Program-made: the position numbers and the translations under genes
Part shown: piece after piece, positions 49,862 through 58,069 of the stretch
Layout: the number at the start of each line of letters is the position of its first letter
How positions within the stretch are numbered: the stretch's first letter is position 1
The notes under the pieces: model-generated
The model's database searches: none
What the model was told of the DNA's origin: nothing
Seen by the model: only the letters and a program-made list of their open reading frames with translations
Source: Pseudodesulfovibrio indicus
GTDB lineage: Bacteria; Desulfobacterota; Desulfovibrionia; Desulfovibrionales; Desulfovibrionaceae
Direction: 5' to 3'
DNA: 64,000 nucleotides
Assembly: GCF_001563225.1 (NCBI RefSeq)
Contig: NZ_CP014206.1
Span: 3,639,486 to 3,703,485, forward strand

Positions 49862-50476
49862 TTACTCCGCCGCGATGGCCGCGCCCGCGCCGATCATGAT
49901 GGTTCCGGCGGAGCGGTTCATGATCTTCCACAGCCGGGTCGAGCGGATGGCGTTGCGGCCCCGCGAGGCCAGCCAGGCGTAGACCAGGGGGACCGTGCCG
50001 ATGATCGGGACGATGATGCCCATGACCAGGGCCACGTCGGTCCCGGTCAGGGACGCCATGTCCACGAAGCCGGGCAGGAACCCGCAATAGAAGGCGATGG
50101 CCTTGGGGTTGCCCAAGGTCACGCACAGCCCGGCCAGGAAGCTGCGCCCGGTGCGGGCCGTGGCCGCGCACTCCGGCTGCGGATCGAAATTCGGCTTGGC
50201 CGTCCAGCACTTCACGCCCATGTAGACGAGATAGGCCGCGCCCGCCCACTTGAGGATGACGAAATACGGCCCGATCTGCGAGGCCACCCAGCCCATGCCG
50301 AACAGGGCCGTGAGCAGGTAGCACACGTCCCCGAGGGCCAGCCCCAGGGTGAACCCGGCACCCGCCTTGAACCCGCGCGCCAGCGACTGGGCCACCACGG
50401 CCGAAATCCCCGGCCCCGGTATGCACGCGAACACCAGCGTGGCCAGCGCCAACGCGATTCCACTTTCAAAGGTCAT
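49862..50476 (-). CDS. LysE/RhtB-family amino-acid exporter
   Basis: 204 residues from ATG 50476 behind GGGAGAG. Six helices, with the LysE signature ACIPGPGISAVVAQSLARGF near the N-terminus and the FLAGLCVTLGNPKAIAFYCG segment at about 120. Such proteins export amino acids or related solutes in exchange for protons. Substrate unknown. It is between two terminators and probably a single-gene unit. Confidence 0.88.
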   Translation of the reverse strand: MTFESGIALALATLVFACIPGPGISAVVAQSLARGFKAGAGFTLGLALGDVCYLLTALFGMGWVASQIGPYFVILKWAGAAYLVYMGVKCWTAKPNFDPQPECAATARTGRSFLAGLCVTLGNPKAIAFYCGFLPGFVDMASLTGTDVALVMGIIVPIIGTVPLVYAWLASRGRNAIRSTRLWKIMNRSAGTIMIGAGAAIAAE

Positions 50477-50541
50477 TTTCTCTCTCCCGAAGGTTGTGTC
50501 CGGTCCATCCGTGGCATACCACCCGGCGGACCGGACCGACA

Positions 50542-50578
50542 ATAAAAAAACCCGGCGCGGTCGATTCCGCGCCGGGTT
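50542..50578 (-). terminator. Terminator of the ispG-proS operon
   Basis: AACCCGGCGCGG (50549-50560) and CCGCGCCGGGTT (50567-50578) form a perfect 12-bp stem; on the minus strand it is followed by a run of seven T. Confidence 0.93.
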
Positions 50579-50602
50579 GGCATGACGATATATGTCCGGA
50601 AT

Positions 50603-52345
50603 CTAGGGGGTTTCAAGGCCCCAATTATTCCAGATACCATTGCGCCAGGCAGCGAAGGACTCGGCAAAGGTGTCGAGCGGGAGCTCGATCTTTTCACCGG
50701 TCTTGCGATCCTTGGCTTCGATGATGCCGCTTTTGAGCCCCTTGCCGCCGAGCACCAGCTGCATGGGGTAGCCGATCAGGTCGGCCTCGGCGAACTTGAC
50801 GCCGGGGCGTTCGGCCCGGTCGTCGAAGGCCGCATCCACGCCGAGCTTCAGCAGTTCGGCGTACAGCTCCTCGGCCTTGTCGGCCACGTCCTGGTCCTTG
50901 CCGCCGAGCGAGATCAGGCAGACCTCGAAGGGCGCGATGGACGGCGGGAAGCAGCAGCCGTTCTCGTCGAAGTTCTGCTCGATGGCCGAGGCCACGATGC
51001 GGGACACGCCGATGCCGTAGCAGCCCATGATCATGAACTGGGACTTGCCGTTCTCGTCCAGGAAGGTGGCTTCCATCTTCTGGGAGTACTTCAGGCCGAG
51101 CTTGAACACGTGGCCCACCTCGATGCCCTTGGTGAACTCGATGGCCCCGCCGCATTCCGGGCAGGGGTCCGTGGGCTCGATGACCCGCAGGTCGGCGTAT
51201 TGCTCAACCTTGCAGTCGCGGCCCAGCGCCAGATGCAGGACGTGGGTGTCGCCCTTGTTCGCCCCGGCCACCCAGTCGGTCCCGGCCAGCAGTTCGTGGT
51301 CGGCATAGACCGGCACGCTGGGGTCCAGCCCGGCGGGACCGGCGAAGCCCACGGGCGCGTTGGTCAGCTTGCGGACCAGCGCCTCGTCGGCCAGCTCGAT
51401 CTCGTTGCCGCCCGCCAGGTTGCGCAGCTTGACGTCGTTCAGTTCGCGGTCGCCGCGCACCAGCCCGGCCACGGGCTTGCCGTCCACCACGAAGAGCAGG
51501 GTCTTGACCAGCTTGTCGGCGGAAATGCCGAGGAAGTTGCAGACCTCCTCCACGGTGTGCGTGCCGGGGGTGGCGACCTCCTCAAGTGCGGGAACGGTCG
51601 ATTCGTCCGCCGGAGCGGTCGTGGGAGCGGCCACCTTGGCCTTTTCCAGGTTGGCCCCGAAGTCGCAGGACAGGCAGGAGGCGATGGTGTCCTCGCCGGT
51701 CTCGGCCAGGACCATGAACTCGTGGGAGAAATCGCCGCCGATGGCTCCGGAGTCCGCCTGGACCGGCTTGAAGCGCAGCCCGATGCGCGAGAACGCGGCC
51801 TTGTAGGCGTTGAACATGTCGAAATAGGACTTCTCCGCGCCCGCCTCGTCCTTGTCGAAGGAGTAGGCGTCCTTCATGATGAACTCGCGGCCGCGCATGA
51901 GGCCGAACCGGGGACGGATCTCGTCGCGGAACTTGGTCTGGATCTGGTACAGATTGACCGGCAGCTGCTTGTAGGACTTGATCTCGCCGCGCACCAGGTC
52001 GGTGATGACCTCCTCATGGGTGGGTCCGAGGCAGTAGTCCCGGTCGTGGCGGTCCTTGAACCGGAGCAGCTCCTTGCCGTAGTACTCCCAGCGGCCGGTC
52101 TCCCTCCAGAGGTCGGCGGGCTGGACCATGGGCAGGAGGACCTCCAGCGCGCCCGCCCGGTTCATCTCCTCGCGCACGATCTGCCCCACCTTGTTGATGG
52201 AGCGCAGCCCCAGCGGCAGATAGTTGTAAATGCCGCTGGTCAGCTTGCGGATCATGCCCGCGCGCATCAGGAGCTTGTGGGAGACGACCTCGGCGTCGGC
52301 CGGGTCCTCCTTCAGGGTCGGGATGTAATAGCGGGAAAGACGCAT
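50603..52345 (-). CDS. proS: Prolyl-tRNA synthetase
   Basis: 580 residues, the long bacterial form with an inserted editing domain. Class II motifs: motif 2 region [20 protein letters not shown] and motif 3 [20 protein letters not shown]. The editing (INS) domain spans about 225-390, including [20 protein letters not shown]. The N-terminus reads [20 protein letters not shown]. Its ATG directly abuts the ispG stop, so the two are one operon. Confidence 0.97.
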   Translation of the reverse strand: MRLSRYYIPTLKEDPADAEVVSHKLLMRAGMIRKLTSGIYNYLPLGLRSINKVGQIVREEMNRAGALEVLLPMVQPADLWRETGRWEYYGKELLRFKDRHDRDYCLGPTHEEVITDLVRGEIKSYKQLPVNLYQIQTKFRDEIRPRFGLMRGREFIMKDAYSFDKDEAGAEKSYFDMFNAYKAAFSRIGLRFKPVQADSGAIGGDFSHEFMVLAETGEDTIASCLSCDFGANLEKAKVAAPTTAPADESTVPALEEVATPGTHTVEEVCNFLGISADKLVKTLLFVVDGKPVAGLVRGDRELNDVKLRNLAGGNEIELADEALVRKLTNAPVGFAGPAGLDPSVPVYADHELLAGTDWVAGANKGDTHVLHLALGRDCKVEQYADLRVIEPTDPCPECGGAIEFTKGIEVGHVFKLGLKYSQKMEATFLDENGKSQFMIMGCYGIGVSRIVASAIEQNFDENGCCFPPSIAPFEVCLISLGGKDQDVADKAEELYAELLKLGVDAAFDDRAERPGVKFAEADLIGYPMQLVLGGKGLKSGIIEAKDRKTGEKIELPLDTFAESFAAWRNGIWNNWGLETP

Positions 52346-53419
52346 CTATTCGGTTCTCCTTTCTTCCAGGAATTTATCGATCTCTTTCATGAATTCGGGC
52401 AGCAGATTGGCGTTGCCCCGGACCTTGCGGACCACCTCCCCCTTGCGGAAGATGATGCCCAGGTCGCGGCCGCCCGCGATGCCGATGTCGGCCTCGCGCG
52501 CCTCGCCGGGGCCGTTGACCACGCACCCCATGACGGCCACGGTGAAGACCTCCTCCACCCCCCTCAGCGCCGCCTCCACCTGCTCGGCCAGCTCGATCAG
52601 GCCGATCTCGGTGCGCCCGCAGGTGGGGCAGGATATAATCTCCGGGCCGCGTTCCCGCAAGCCCAAGCTGCGCAGGATTTCGTAGGCCACGCCGATCTCG
52701 GCCACCGGATCGTGGGTCAGGGACACGCGCAGGGTGTCGCCGATGCCCTCGAAAAGCAGGATGCCCAGCCCCACGGCGGACTTGACCGCACCGCGCACCA
52801 GGGTCCCGGCCTCGGTGATGCCGATGTGCAGCGGGTAGTCCACCTCGTCGGACATGAGCCGGTACGCCTCGACGGTCTTGAGCACGGACGAGGTCTTGAG
52901 CGATATCTTGATGTCGTGAAAGCCGCGCGCCTCCAGCATGCGCACGTGCCGCAGGCCGGACTCGACCATGGCCTGGGGCGTGGGACCGCCGAATTTGGCG
53001 AGCAGGTCCTTTTCCAGGGACCCGCCGTTGACCCCGATGCGGATGGGCGTGCCCTGCGCCTTGGCCGCGCGGACCACGGCGTCCACCTTGGATTCGTCCC
53101 CGATGTTGCCGGGGTTGATGCGCAGCCCGTCGAACCCGGCGTCGAGCGCGGCCAGGGCCAGCCGGTGGTCGAAATGGATGTCCGCGATGAGCGGCACCGG
53201 CGACTGTTCGCGGATGGTCGCGAGCACGGCCGCCGCCGCCTCGTCAGGCACGGCCAACCGCACGATCTCGCACCCGGCGTCGGCCAGTTGGGTGATCTGC
53301 GTCACCGTGGCCAGGACGTCGCGCGTGTCCGTGTTGCACATGGACTGGACCCGGACCGGGTTGTCCCCGCCGATGCCCACGTTGCCGATGTTCACGACTC
53401 TCGTCTTCTTGCGTTGCAT
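52346..53419 (-). CDS. ispG: 4-hydroxy-3-methylbut-2-en-1-yl diphosphate synthase
   Basis: 357 residues from ATG 53419 (MQRKKTRVVNIGNVGIGGDN). It converts MEcPP to HMBPP in the MEP pathway with a [4Fe-4S] cluster. Cluster cysteines lie in SCPTCGRTEIGL and VMGCVVNGPGEAREADIG. PLIADIHFDHRLALAALDAG and RINPGNIG are typical TIM-barrel segments. The Glu after the cluster region (NGPGEA) is present. Confidence 0.97.
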   Translation of the reverse strand: MQRKKTRVVNIGNVGIGGDNPVRVQSMCNTDTRDVLATVTQITQLADAGCEIVRLAVPDEAAAAVLATIREQSPVPLIADIHFDHRLALAALDAGFDGLRINPGNIGDESKVDAVVRAAKAQGTPIRIGVNGGSLEKDLLAKFGGPTPQAMVESGLRHVRMLEARGFHDIKISLKTSSVLKTVEAYRLMSDEVDYPLHIGITEAGTLVRGAVKSAVGLGILLFEGIGDTLRVSLTHDPVAEIGVAYEILRSLGLRERGPEIISCPTCGRTEIGLIELAEQVEAALRGVEEVFTVAVMGCVVNGPGEAREADIGIAGGRDLGIIFRKGEVVRKVRGNANLLPEFMKEIDKFLEERRTE

Positions 53420-53837
53420 AAGGAATCGCACGTTACGCAATTTCCCGCCCCAAGCCAAGGGCTCCGATACGGTCCCCGCGCCCCTCCGGCACAGGATGGG
53501 GACGGGGTGTCGCCCGACCGGTTTGCCGACGTGCTATCCGGGTCGCATGGCCGTGCGGCGGCCCGGACCGGACCGCATCCACCGGTTTGCGGAAGGCCGG
53601 GTTCCCGCCGAGAGCGAAAGCCGCTCCCGTCTTCCCCTCTCAATGGCCTGCGCCCCCTCCCTGGCAGCCGCCCGGGCATTCCCGCTCCCCTTGCTAAACC
53701 GAGCGTCCGAGTCCGAATTCACATCCCCCTTGACGGGTCTCTTTCTTTCTTCTATCACCCAATTGTGTTACTTTTTATTAATCAGTAACAATATCCATAT
53801 TTGATTCAACAAATCATACGCTGAAAAGGGTGCCCGA
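53420..53837. promoter_or_regulatory. Divergent promoter region between ispG and the metal-type ABC importer
   Basis: 418 bases. The left 300 are GC-rich with no recognisable gene. The right 85 (53750-53835) are strongly AT-rich and should hold the importer promoter. A perfect inverted repeat TGTTACT (53766-53772) / AGTAACA (53784-53790), 25 bp in all, lies 48 bases before the start codon; a second symmetric run TGATT-caaca-AATCA follows near 53802-53816. These are candidate regulator sites. Confidence 0.5.
53766..53790. promoter_or_regulatory. Candidate operator of the ABC importer operon
   Basis: TGTTACT and AGTAACA arms, 7 bp each and perfect, separated by 11 AT-rich bases. It does not fit the Fur-box pattern well. 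The bound protein is unknown. Confidence 0.4.
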
Positions 53838-54950
53838 ATGGAATTAGTTCATCGTTTCCGTTTCCTGGCTGCGGTCCTGGTCCTGGCCTTGTTCATCCCC
53901 CTGCCCGCCCAGGCGCGATCCGTGACCGACGCCGGCGGCAAGGTGATCGAGATTCCGGACGCGGTGGAGCGGGTGATCTGTTCCGGTTCCGGCAGCCTCC
54001 GGTTGCTGACCTATCTTCAGGGCCAGTCCCTGGCGGTGGCCGTGGACGACATCGAGAGCCGACGGTCGCGGTTCGATTCCCGACCCTACGCCATCGCCAA
54101 CCAGCAGTTCAAGACCATGCCCGTGTTCGGCCAGTTCCGGGGGCACGACAACCCCGAACTGATCCTGACCCTGGAGCCCCAGCCGCAGGTCGTCTTCAAG
54201 ACCTTTTCCACCATGGGCCACGATCCCGCCGAGCTGGAGCAGAAGACCGGCATCCCGGTGGTGGTCCTGGACTACGGCAACCTGGGCGCCCGGCGCGACC
54301 AGCTCTTCGCCACCCTGCGCCTGATGGGCGAGGTGGTGGGCCGCGAGCAGCGGGCCGAGTCGGTCATCGCCTACATCACCGAGCTGATCGACGACCTGAA
54401 CAAGCGCACGGCCGACATCCCGGAGCAGGACCGCCCCTCGGCCTTCGTGGGCGGCGTGGCCTTCAAGGGGCCGCACGGCTTCCAGTCCACGGAACCGACC
54501 TACCCGCCCTTCTCCTTTGTCCGCGCCCGGAATCTGGCCTACGACGCCAATTCGGCGGGCAAGGGGCTGAGCCAGTCCGACGTGGCCAAGGAGAAGATCG
54601 TGGAGTGGAACCCGGACTACCTGTTCCTGGACCTCTCCACCCTGCAGATGGGCGACGAGGCGGGCGGCCTGTTCGAGCTGCGCACCGACCCCGCCTACCG
54701 CACCCTGGCCGCCGTGAAGGCGGACCGCGTCTACGGCGTGCTGCCCTACAACTGGTACTCCATCAACTACGGCTCGATCCTGGCCAACGCCTATTTCATC
54801 GGCAAGACCCTGTACCCGGACCGGTTCGCGGACGTGGACCCCGCGGCCAAGGCGGACGAGATATACACCTTCCTGGTGGGCAAGCCGGTATTCGCGGACA
54901 TGAACCACATGTTCCAGGGTATGGCCTACGTCCCGGTGCGGGTGAACTAG
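53838..54950 (+). CDS. Periplasmic substrate-binding protein of siderophore/cobalamin-type ABC importer
   Basis: 370 residues from ATG 53838, signal peptide ending LPAQA-RS without a lipobox. Class III (TroA/BtuF-like) binding-protein features: RSVTDAGGKVIEIPDAVERV at the start, GHDNPELILTLEPQPQVVFK, GIPVVVLDYGNL and a C-terminal WNPDYLFLDLSTLQ. It delivers a metal complex, corrinoid or oxyanion to the permease downstream. The nature of the ligand is not evident. First gene of a four-gene operon ending with an FmdE-like protein. Confidence 0.85.
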   Translation: MELVHRFRFLAAVLVLALFIPLPAQARSVTDAGGKVIEIPDAVERVICSGSGSLRLLTYLQGQSLAVAVDDIESRRSRFDSRPYAIANQQFKTMPVFGQFRGHDNPELILTLEPQPQVVFKTFSTMGHDPAELEQKTGIPVVVLDYGNLGARRDQLFATLRLMGEVVGREQRAESVIAYITELIDDLNKRTADIPEQDRPSAFVGGVAFKGPHGFQSTEPTYPPFSFVRARNLAYDANSAGKGLSQSDVAKEKIVEWNPDYLFLDLSTLQMGDEAGGLFELRTDPAYRTLAAVKADRVYGVLPYNWYSINYGSILANAYFIGKTLYPDRFADVDPAAKADEIYTFLVGKPVFADMNHMFQGMAYVPVRVN

Positions 54951-54951
54951 C

Positions 54952-56022
54952 GTGCACTTCGAAGACGGACAGGTGCCGGAGGAATACCGGCGGTACATCG
55001 GCTGGAAGGTCGGACTGGTCTGCCTGACCGGCGGACTGCTGGCCCTCGCCCTGGTGATCTCCATTTCCCTGGGCGCGGCGAACATCCCCCTCGACGAAGT
55101 GGCCCGGGCCCTCATGGGCTGGGCCTCGTCCAAGCGGTTCGACGTCATCGTCTGGAACATCCGGCTCCCCCAGGCCCTGACCTCCATCGTGGCCGGAGCC
55201 GGGCTTTCCGTTGCGGGCGCGGCCATGCAGTCCATCCTGCGCAACCCGCTCGGCTCCCCCTTCACCCTGGGCATCTCCCACGCGGCCGCCTTCGGCGCGG
55301 CCTTTGCCGTGATGATCCTCGGCGGCGGCATCATGACCTCGGCCAGCGCCGACACCGTGAACGTGACCAGCCCGTACCTGACCACAGGCGTGGCCTTCCT
55401 CTTCTCCCTGCTGGCCGCCGGGGTCATCGTGGCCGTTTCCCGGCTGCGCGGCGCGACCCCGGAGATCATGATCCTGACCGGCGTGGCGCTCGGCGCCCTG
55501 TTCACCGCTGGGACCATGTTTCTCCAGTACTTCGCCGATGACGTGCAGCTGGCCGCCATGGTCTTCTGGACCTTCGGCGATACGGCCCGGGCCTCCTGGT
55601 CCGAGCTGGGCGTCATGTCCGCCGTGACCCTGGTCTGCACGGTCTACTTCCTGGCCAACGGCTGGAACTACAACGCCATCGACGCGGGCGACGAGACCGC
55701 CAAGGGGTTGGGCGTGCGCGTGGATCGCGTGCGCATGGTCGGCATGCTGCTGGCCTCCATGCTCACCGCCGTGATCATCGCCTTCCTCGGGATCATCGGC
55801 TTCGTCGGCCTGGTGGTGCCGCACATGGTCCGCCGCGTCATCGGCTCGGACCACCGGTTCCTGCTGCCCGGCTCCATCCTGGCGGGCGGGCTGCTGCTCC
55901 TGGCCGCGGACACCACCGCGCGCCTCGTGCTCGCACCCCACGTCCTGCCCGTGTCCGTGCTCACCGCGTTCCTGGGCGCACCCGTGTTCATCTATCTCAT
56001 CATAAGGGGGCAGCGCAGATGA
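54952..56022 (+). CDS. FecCD-family ABC permease
   Basis: 356 residues from GTG 54952, one base after the previous stop. About ten helices with the FecCD/BtuC signatures IRLPQALTSIVAGAGLSVAG followed by AAMQSILRNPLGSPFTLGIS, and the cytoplasmic coupling segment AKGLGVRVDRVRMVGMLLAS. IGFVGLVVPHMVRRVIGSDH is near the C-terminus. It should form a homodimeric channel. Confidence 0.92.
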   Translation: MHFEDGQVPEEYRRYIGWKVGLVCLTGGLLALALVISISLGAANIPLDEVARALMGWASSKRFDVIVWNIRLPQALTSIVAGAGLSVAGAAMQSILRNPLGSPFTLGISHAAAFGAAFAVMILGGGIMTSASADTVNVTSPYLTTGVAFLFSLLAAGVIVAVSRLRGATPEIMILTGVALGALFTAGTMFLQYFADDVQLAAMVFWTFGDTARASWSELGVMSAVTLVCTVYFLANGWNYNAIDAGDETAKGLGVRVDRVRMVGMLLASMLTAVIIAFLGIIGFVGLVVPHMVRRVIGSDHRFLLPGSILAGGLLLLAADTTARLVLAPHVLPVSVLTAFLGAPVFIYLIIRGQRR

Positions 56023-56774
56023 TCCTCTCGGTCTCCGGCCTCGATTTCGGCTACAACGGCAAATCCGTGCTCCACTCCGTGGAGTTCGACCTGCACGGCG
56101 GGGAACTGCTGGCCATCCTCGGCCCCAACGGCGTGGGCAAAACCACCCTGCTCAAGTGCATCAACGCCATCCACGCGCCCGCCAAGGGCAAAGTCCTGGT
56201 CGAGGACCGCAACGTGCTCAGGATGCGCCCCGCCGAAATCGCGCTGGGCATCGGCTACGTGGCACAGCGGTCCGAGGCCGCCCGGCTGACCGTGTTCGAC
56301 GCCGTGCTCATGGGCCGCAAGCCGCACATCGTCTGGCGGGTGGGCGAAAAGGACCTGCGCATGGTCGATTCGGCCCTGAAACGGCTGCGCCTGGATCACC
56401 TCTCCTTGCGCCACATCGACCAGCTCAGCGGCGGCGAGCTCCAGAAGGTCGCCATCGCCCGCGCCCTGGTCCAGGAACCCAAGCTCCTGCTCCTGGACGA
56501 GCCCACCTCCAGCCTCGACCTGCGCAGCCAGGTGGACATCCTGTCCATGCTCCGCCACGTGGTCAAAGGCCACAACCTGGCCGCCATCATGACCATGCAC
56601 GACCTGAACACCGCCCTGCGCTACGCCGACAAGGTCCTGTTTCTCAAGGACGGCCGCATCCACTCCACCGGACCCGCCTGCGAAGTCACCCCGGACGTGG
56701 TGGAGGAAGTCTACGGCCTGCCCGTTCACATCCATACCGTGCAGGGACACCCCATGGTCGTCCCCGCCGGCTGA
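56019..56774 (+). CDS. ABC transporter ATPase of the FecE/BtuD type
   Basis: 251 residues, overlapping the permease stop by four bases. Walker A GPNGVGKTT, Q-loop GYVAQR, signature LSGGELQKVAIARALVQE, Walker B LLLLDEPTSSLD and switch MTMHDLNTAL. It powers the importer. Confidence 0.93.
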   Translation: MILSVSGLDFGYNGKSVLHSVEFDLHGGELLAILGPNGVGKTTLLKCINAIHAPAKGKVLVEDRNVLRMRPAEIALGIGYVAQRSEAARLTVFDAVLMGRKPHIVWRVGEKDLRMVDSALKRLRLDHLSLRHIDQLSGGELQKVAIARALVQEPKLLLLDEPTSSLDLRSQVDILSMLRHVVKGHNLAAIMTMHDLNTALRYADKVLFLKDGRIHSTGPACEVTPDVVEEVYGLPVHIHTVQGHPMVVPAG

Positions 56775-56788
56775 TACAAGGAAAAACC

Positions 56789-57322
56789 ATGCCCTGCACC
56801 CTGCCCAAGGAAAAACTCGACGAAACCATCCGCTTCCACGGCCACCACTGCCCCGGCCTGACCATCGGCATCCGCGCCGTGGAGCTGGCCGAACGCGAAC
56901 TCGGCGACCTTGCCCAAACCGACCTCGTGGCCGTCAGCGAGACCGACATGTGCGGCGTGGACGCCATCCAGTTCCTCACCGACTGCACGCTGGGCAAAGG
57001 CAACTTCATCCACCGGGACTACGGAAAGCGCGCCTTCTCCTTCTATGACCGCAAGTCCGGCAAGGGATTCCGCGCCCTGCTCAAGGACCTCGCCCCCGGC
57101 GACCGCAGCCGCGAACAGGCCATCGACCACTTCATGACCATCGACCTCGACGACATGTTCGACCTCACCCCCCTCGACGCCCTGGCCCCCCGCCCCGCAC
57201 AGGTCCTCGAAAGCCTGCGCTGCGAACACTGCGGCGAGATGACCATGGAATCCCGCACCCGCCGCTTCGCCGGCAAGACCTACTGCATCCCCTGCTTCTC
57301 CGACATCGACCAGAAGTTATAG
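56789..57322 (+). CDS. FmdE-family protein with C-terminal zinc ribbon
   Basis: 177 residues from ATG 56789 behind AAGGA. The N-terminal FmdE motif is FHGHHCPGLTIGIRAVELAE, followed by ETDMCGVDAIQFLTDCTLGK with conserved Cys and Asp. The C-terminus has a CEHCGE...CIPC zinc-ribbon (about 150-172). FmdE was first noted as a subunit of formylmethanofuran dehydrogenase; stand-alone relatives are common in anaerobes and often sit beside metal importers. Here it is the last gene of an ABC importer operon, so it may bind or deliver the imported metal or cofactor. No formylmethanofuran dehydrogenase genes are present. Confidence 0.85.
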   Translation: MPCTLPKEKLDETIRFHGHHCPGLTIGIRAVELAERELGDLAQTDLVAVSETDMCGVDAIQFLTDCTLGKGNFIHRDYGKRAFSFYDRKSGKGFRALLKDLAPGDRSREQAIDHFMTIDLDDMFDLTPLDALAPRPAQVLESLRCEHCGEMTMESRTRRFAGKTYCIPCFSDIDQKL

Positions 57323-57330
57323 GAGAAGAA

Positions 57331-57415
57331 TGCCTCCGGCGGCCAGAGGGGGAAACTTTCGAGAAAGTTTCCCCCTCTGGACTCCCCCTTCAAAGCTTTT
57401 TGCGTGCCTTCGGCA
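57331..57415 (+). repeat. Palindromic intergenic repeat, copy D
   Basis: Flank GCCTCCGGCGGCC, then CCAGAGGGGGAAACTTTC (57343-57360) and its perfect complement GAAAGTTTCCCCCTCTGG (57363-57380) around GA. Then GGACTCCCCC, CAAAGCTTTTTG and a TGCC-TTC-GGCA hairpin (57405-57415). Confidence 0.85.
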
Positions 57416-57499
57416 GGTCCGTGCGAGCGCGGTTTAGCGTGCGGGGTTGGTCTGAACGAATTCAATTTAAAGGAATCAACTCACTCGAACCTCACCCCT

Positions 57500-57611
57500 C
57501 GCGCAGCGACATAAAAAGTTTTGGAAGAGAGGGGGATGGGGGTCCGGGGGAAGGGGGAGAGAAACCTTTCTCAAAAGGTTTCTCTCCCCCTTCCCCCGGC
57601 CGCCGGAGGCA
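57500..57611 (-). repeat. Palindromic intergenic repeat, copy E
   Basis: CCGGGGGAAGGGGG and onward (57544-57569) is a perfect 26-bp match to its complement at 57574-57599 with a CTCA loop. Right flank GGCCGCCGGAGGC; left flank GATGGGGGTCC and AAAAAGTTTTGG. Opposite orientation to copy D. Confidence 0.85.
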
Positions 57612-57627
57612 TCTTCTCCCATAAATA

Positions 57628-57654
57628 AAGCCCCGGCTCGGTGAGCCGGGGCTT
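57628..57654. terminator. Terminator at the end of the ech operon
   Basis: AAGCCCCGGCTC (57628-57639) pairs perfectly with GAGCCGGGGCTT (57643-57654) around GGT. T-rich sequence lies on both sides, so it can serve both converging operons. Confidence 0.9.
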
Positions 57655-57685
57655 ACTTTATTGATCGAAGAGGGAGGGGGTCAGC

Positions 57686-58060
57686 CTATTTCTCTTCTTT
57701 CTTTTCAGCGGTTTTCTTTTTCGGTTTGGGCGGGGTGCCCTGTTCGATCCAGGTGATCTTCTCGGTCATGGGCTTGCGGTGCACGTCCTTCATGGACAGG
57801 CATTTGGTCGGGCAGTTGTCCCGGCAGATGCCGCAGTACACGCAGGCGTGCGGATCGCACTGCCAGGTCCCGGCGTTCTTGTCCACGGTGATGCACTGGC
57901 TGGGGCACTTGCGGGAGCAGGTGCCGCAGAAGATGCAGCCGTCGATGTCGATGACCAGCTCGCCCCGGTAGTTGGGGAACGGCTCGCGCACGGTGAACGG
58001 GTAGTTCCGGGTGGCGGGCTTTTTCAGCAGGTTCTTGATGACGGTGGGTGTAAACAGCAT
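57686..58060 (-). CDS. echF: Ech hydrogenase subunit F, two-[4Fe-4S] ferredoxin-like
   Basis: 124 residues with two complete cluster motifs, CIFCGTCSRKCPSQC and CVYCGICRDNCPTKC, as in the NuoI/HycF family. It relays electrons between ferredoxin and the proximal cluster in EchC. The C-terminal tail is Lys-rich (KPKKKTAEKKEEK). Last gene of the operon, nine bases after echE. Confidence 0.93.
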   Translation of the reverse strand: MLFTPTVIKNLLKKPATRNYPFTVREPFPNYRGELVIDIDGCIFCGTCSRKCPSQCITVDKNAGTWQCDPHACVYCGICRDNCPTKCLSMKDVHRKPMTEKITWIEQGTPPKPKKKTAEKKEEK

Positions 58061-58069
58061 GCGGTCCTC

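Larger units (their letters stand above)
57323..57685. other. Intergenic region between fmdE-like and echF, filled with two inverted repeats
   Basis: 363 bases between convergent operons. It contains palindromic repeat copies D (57331-57415) and E (57500-57611) facing each other, an 84-base spacer with no recognisable gene, and a terminator at 57628-57654. Confidence 0.8.

Noticed and set aside
56789-57322. Formylmethanofuran dehydrogenase subunit
   Set aside because: No other Fwd/Fmd subunits or methanofuran enzymes are present; only the FmdE-like domain and a zinc ribbon are seen.
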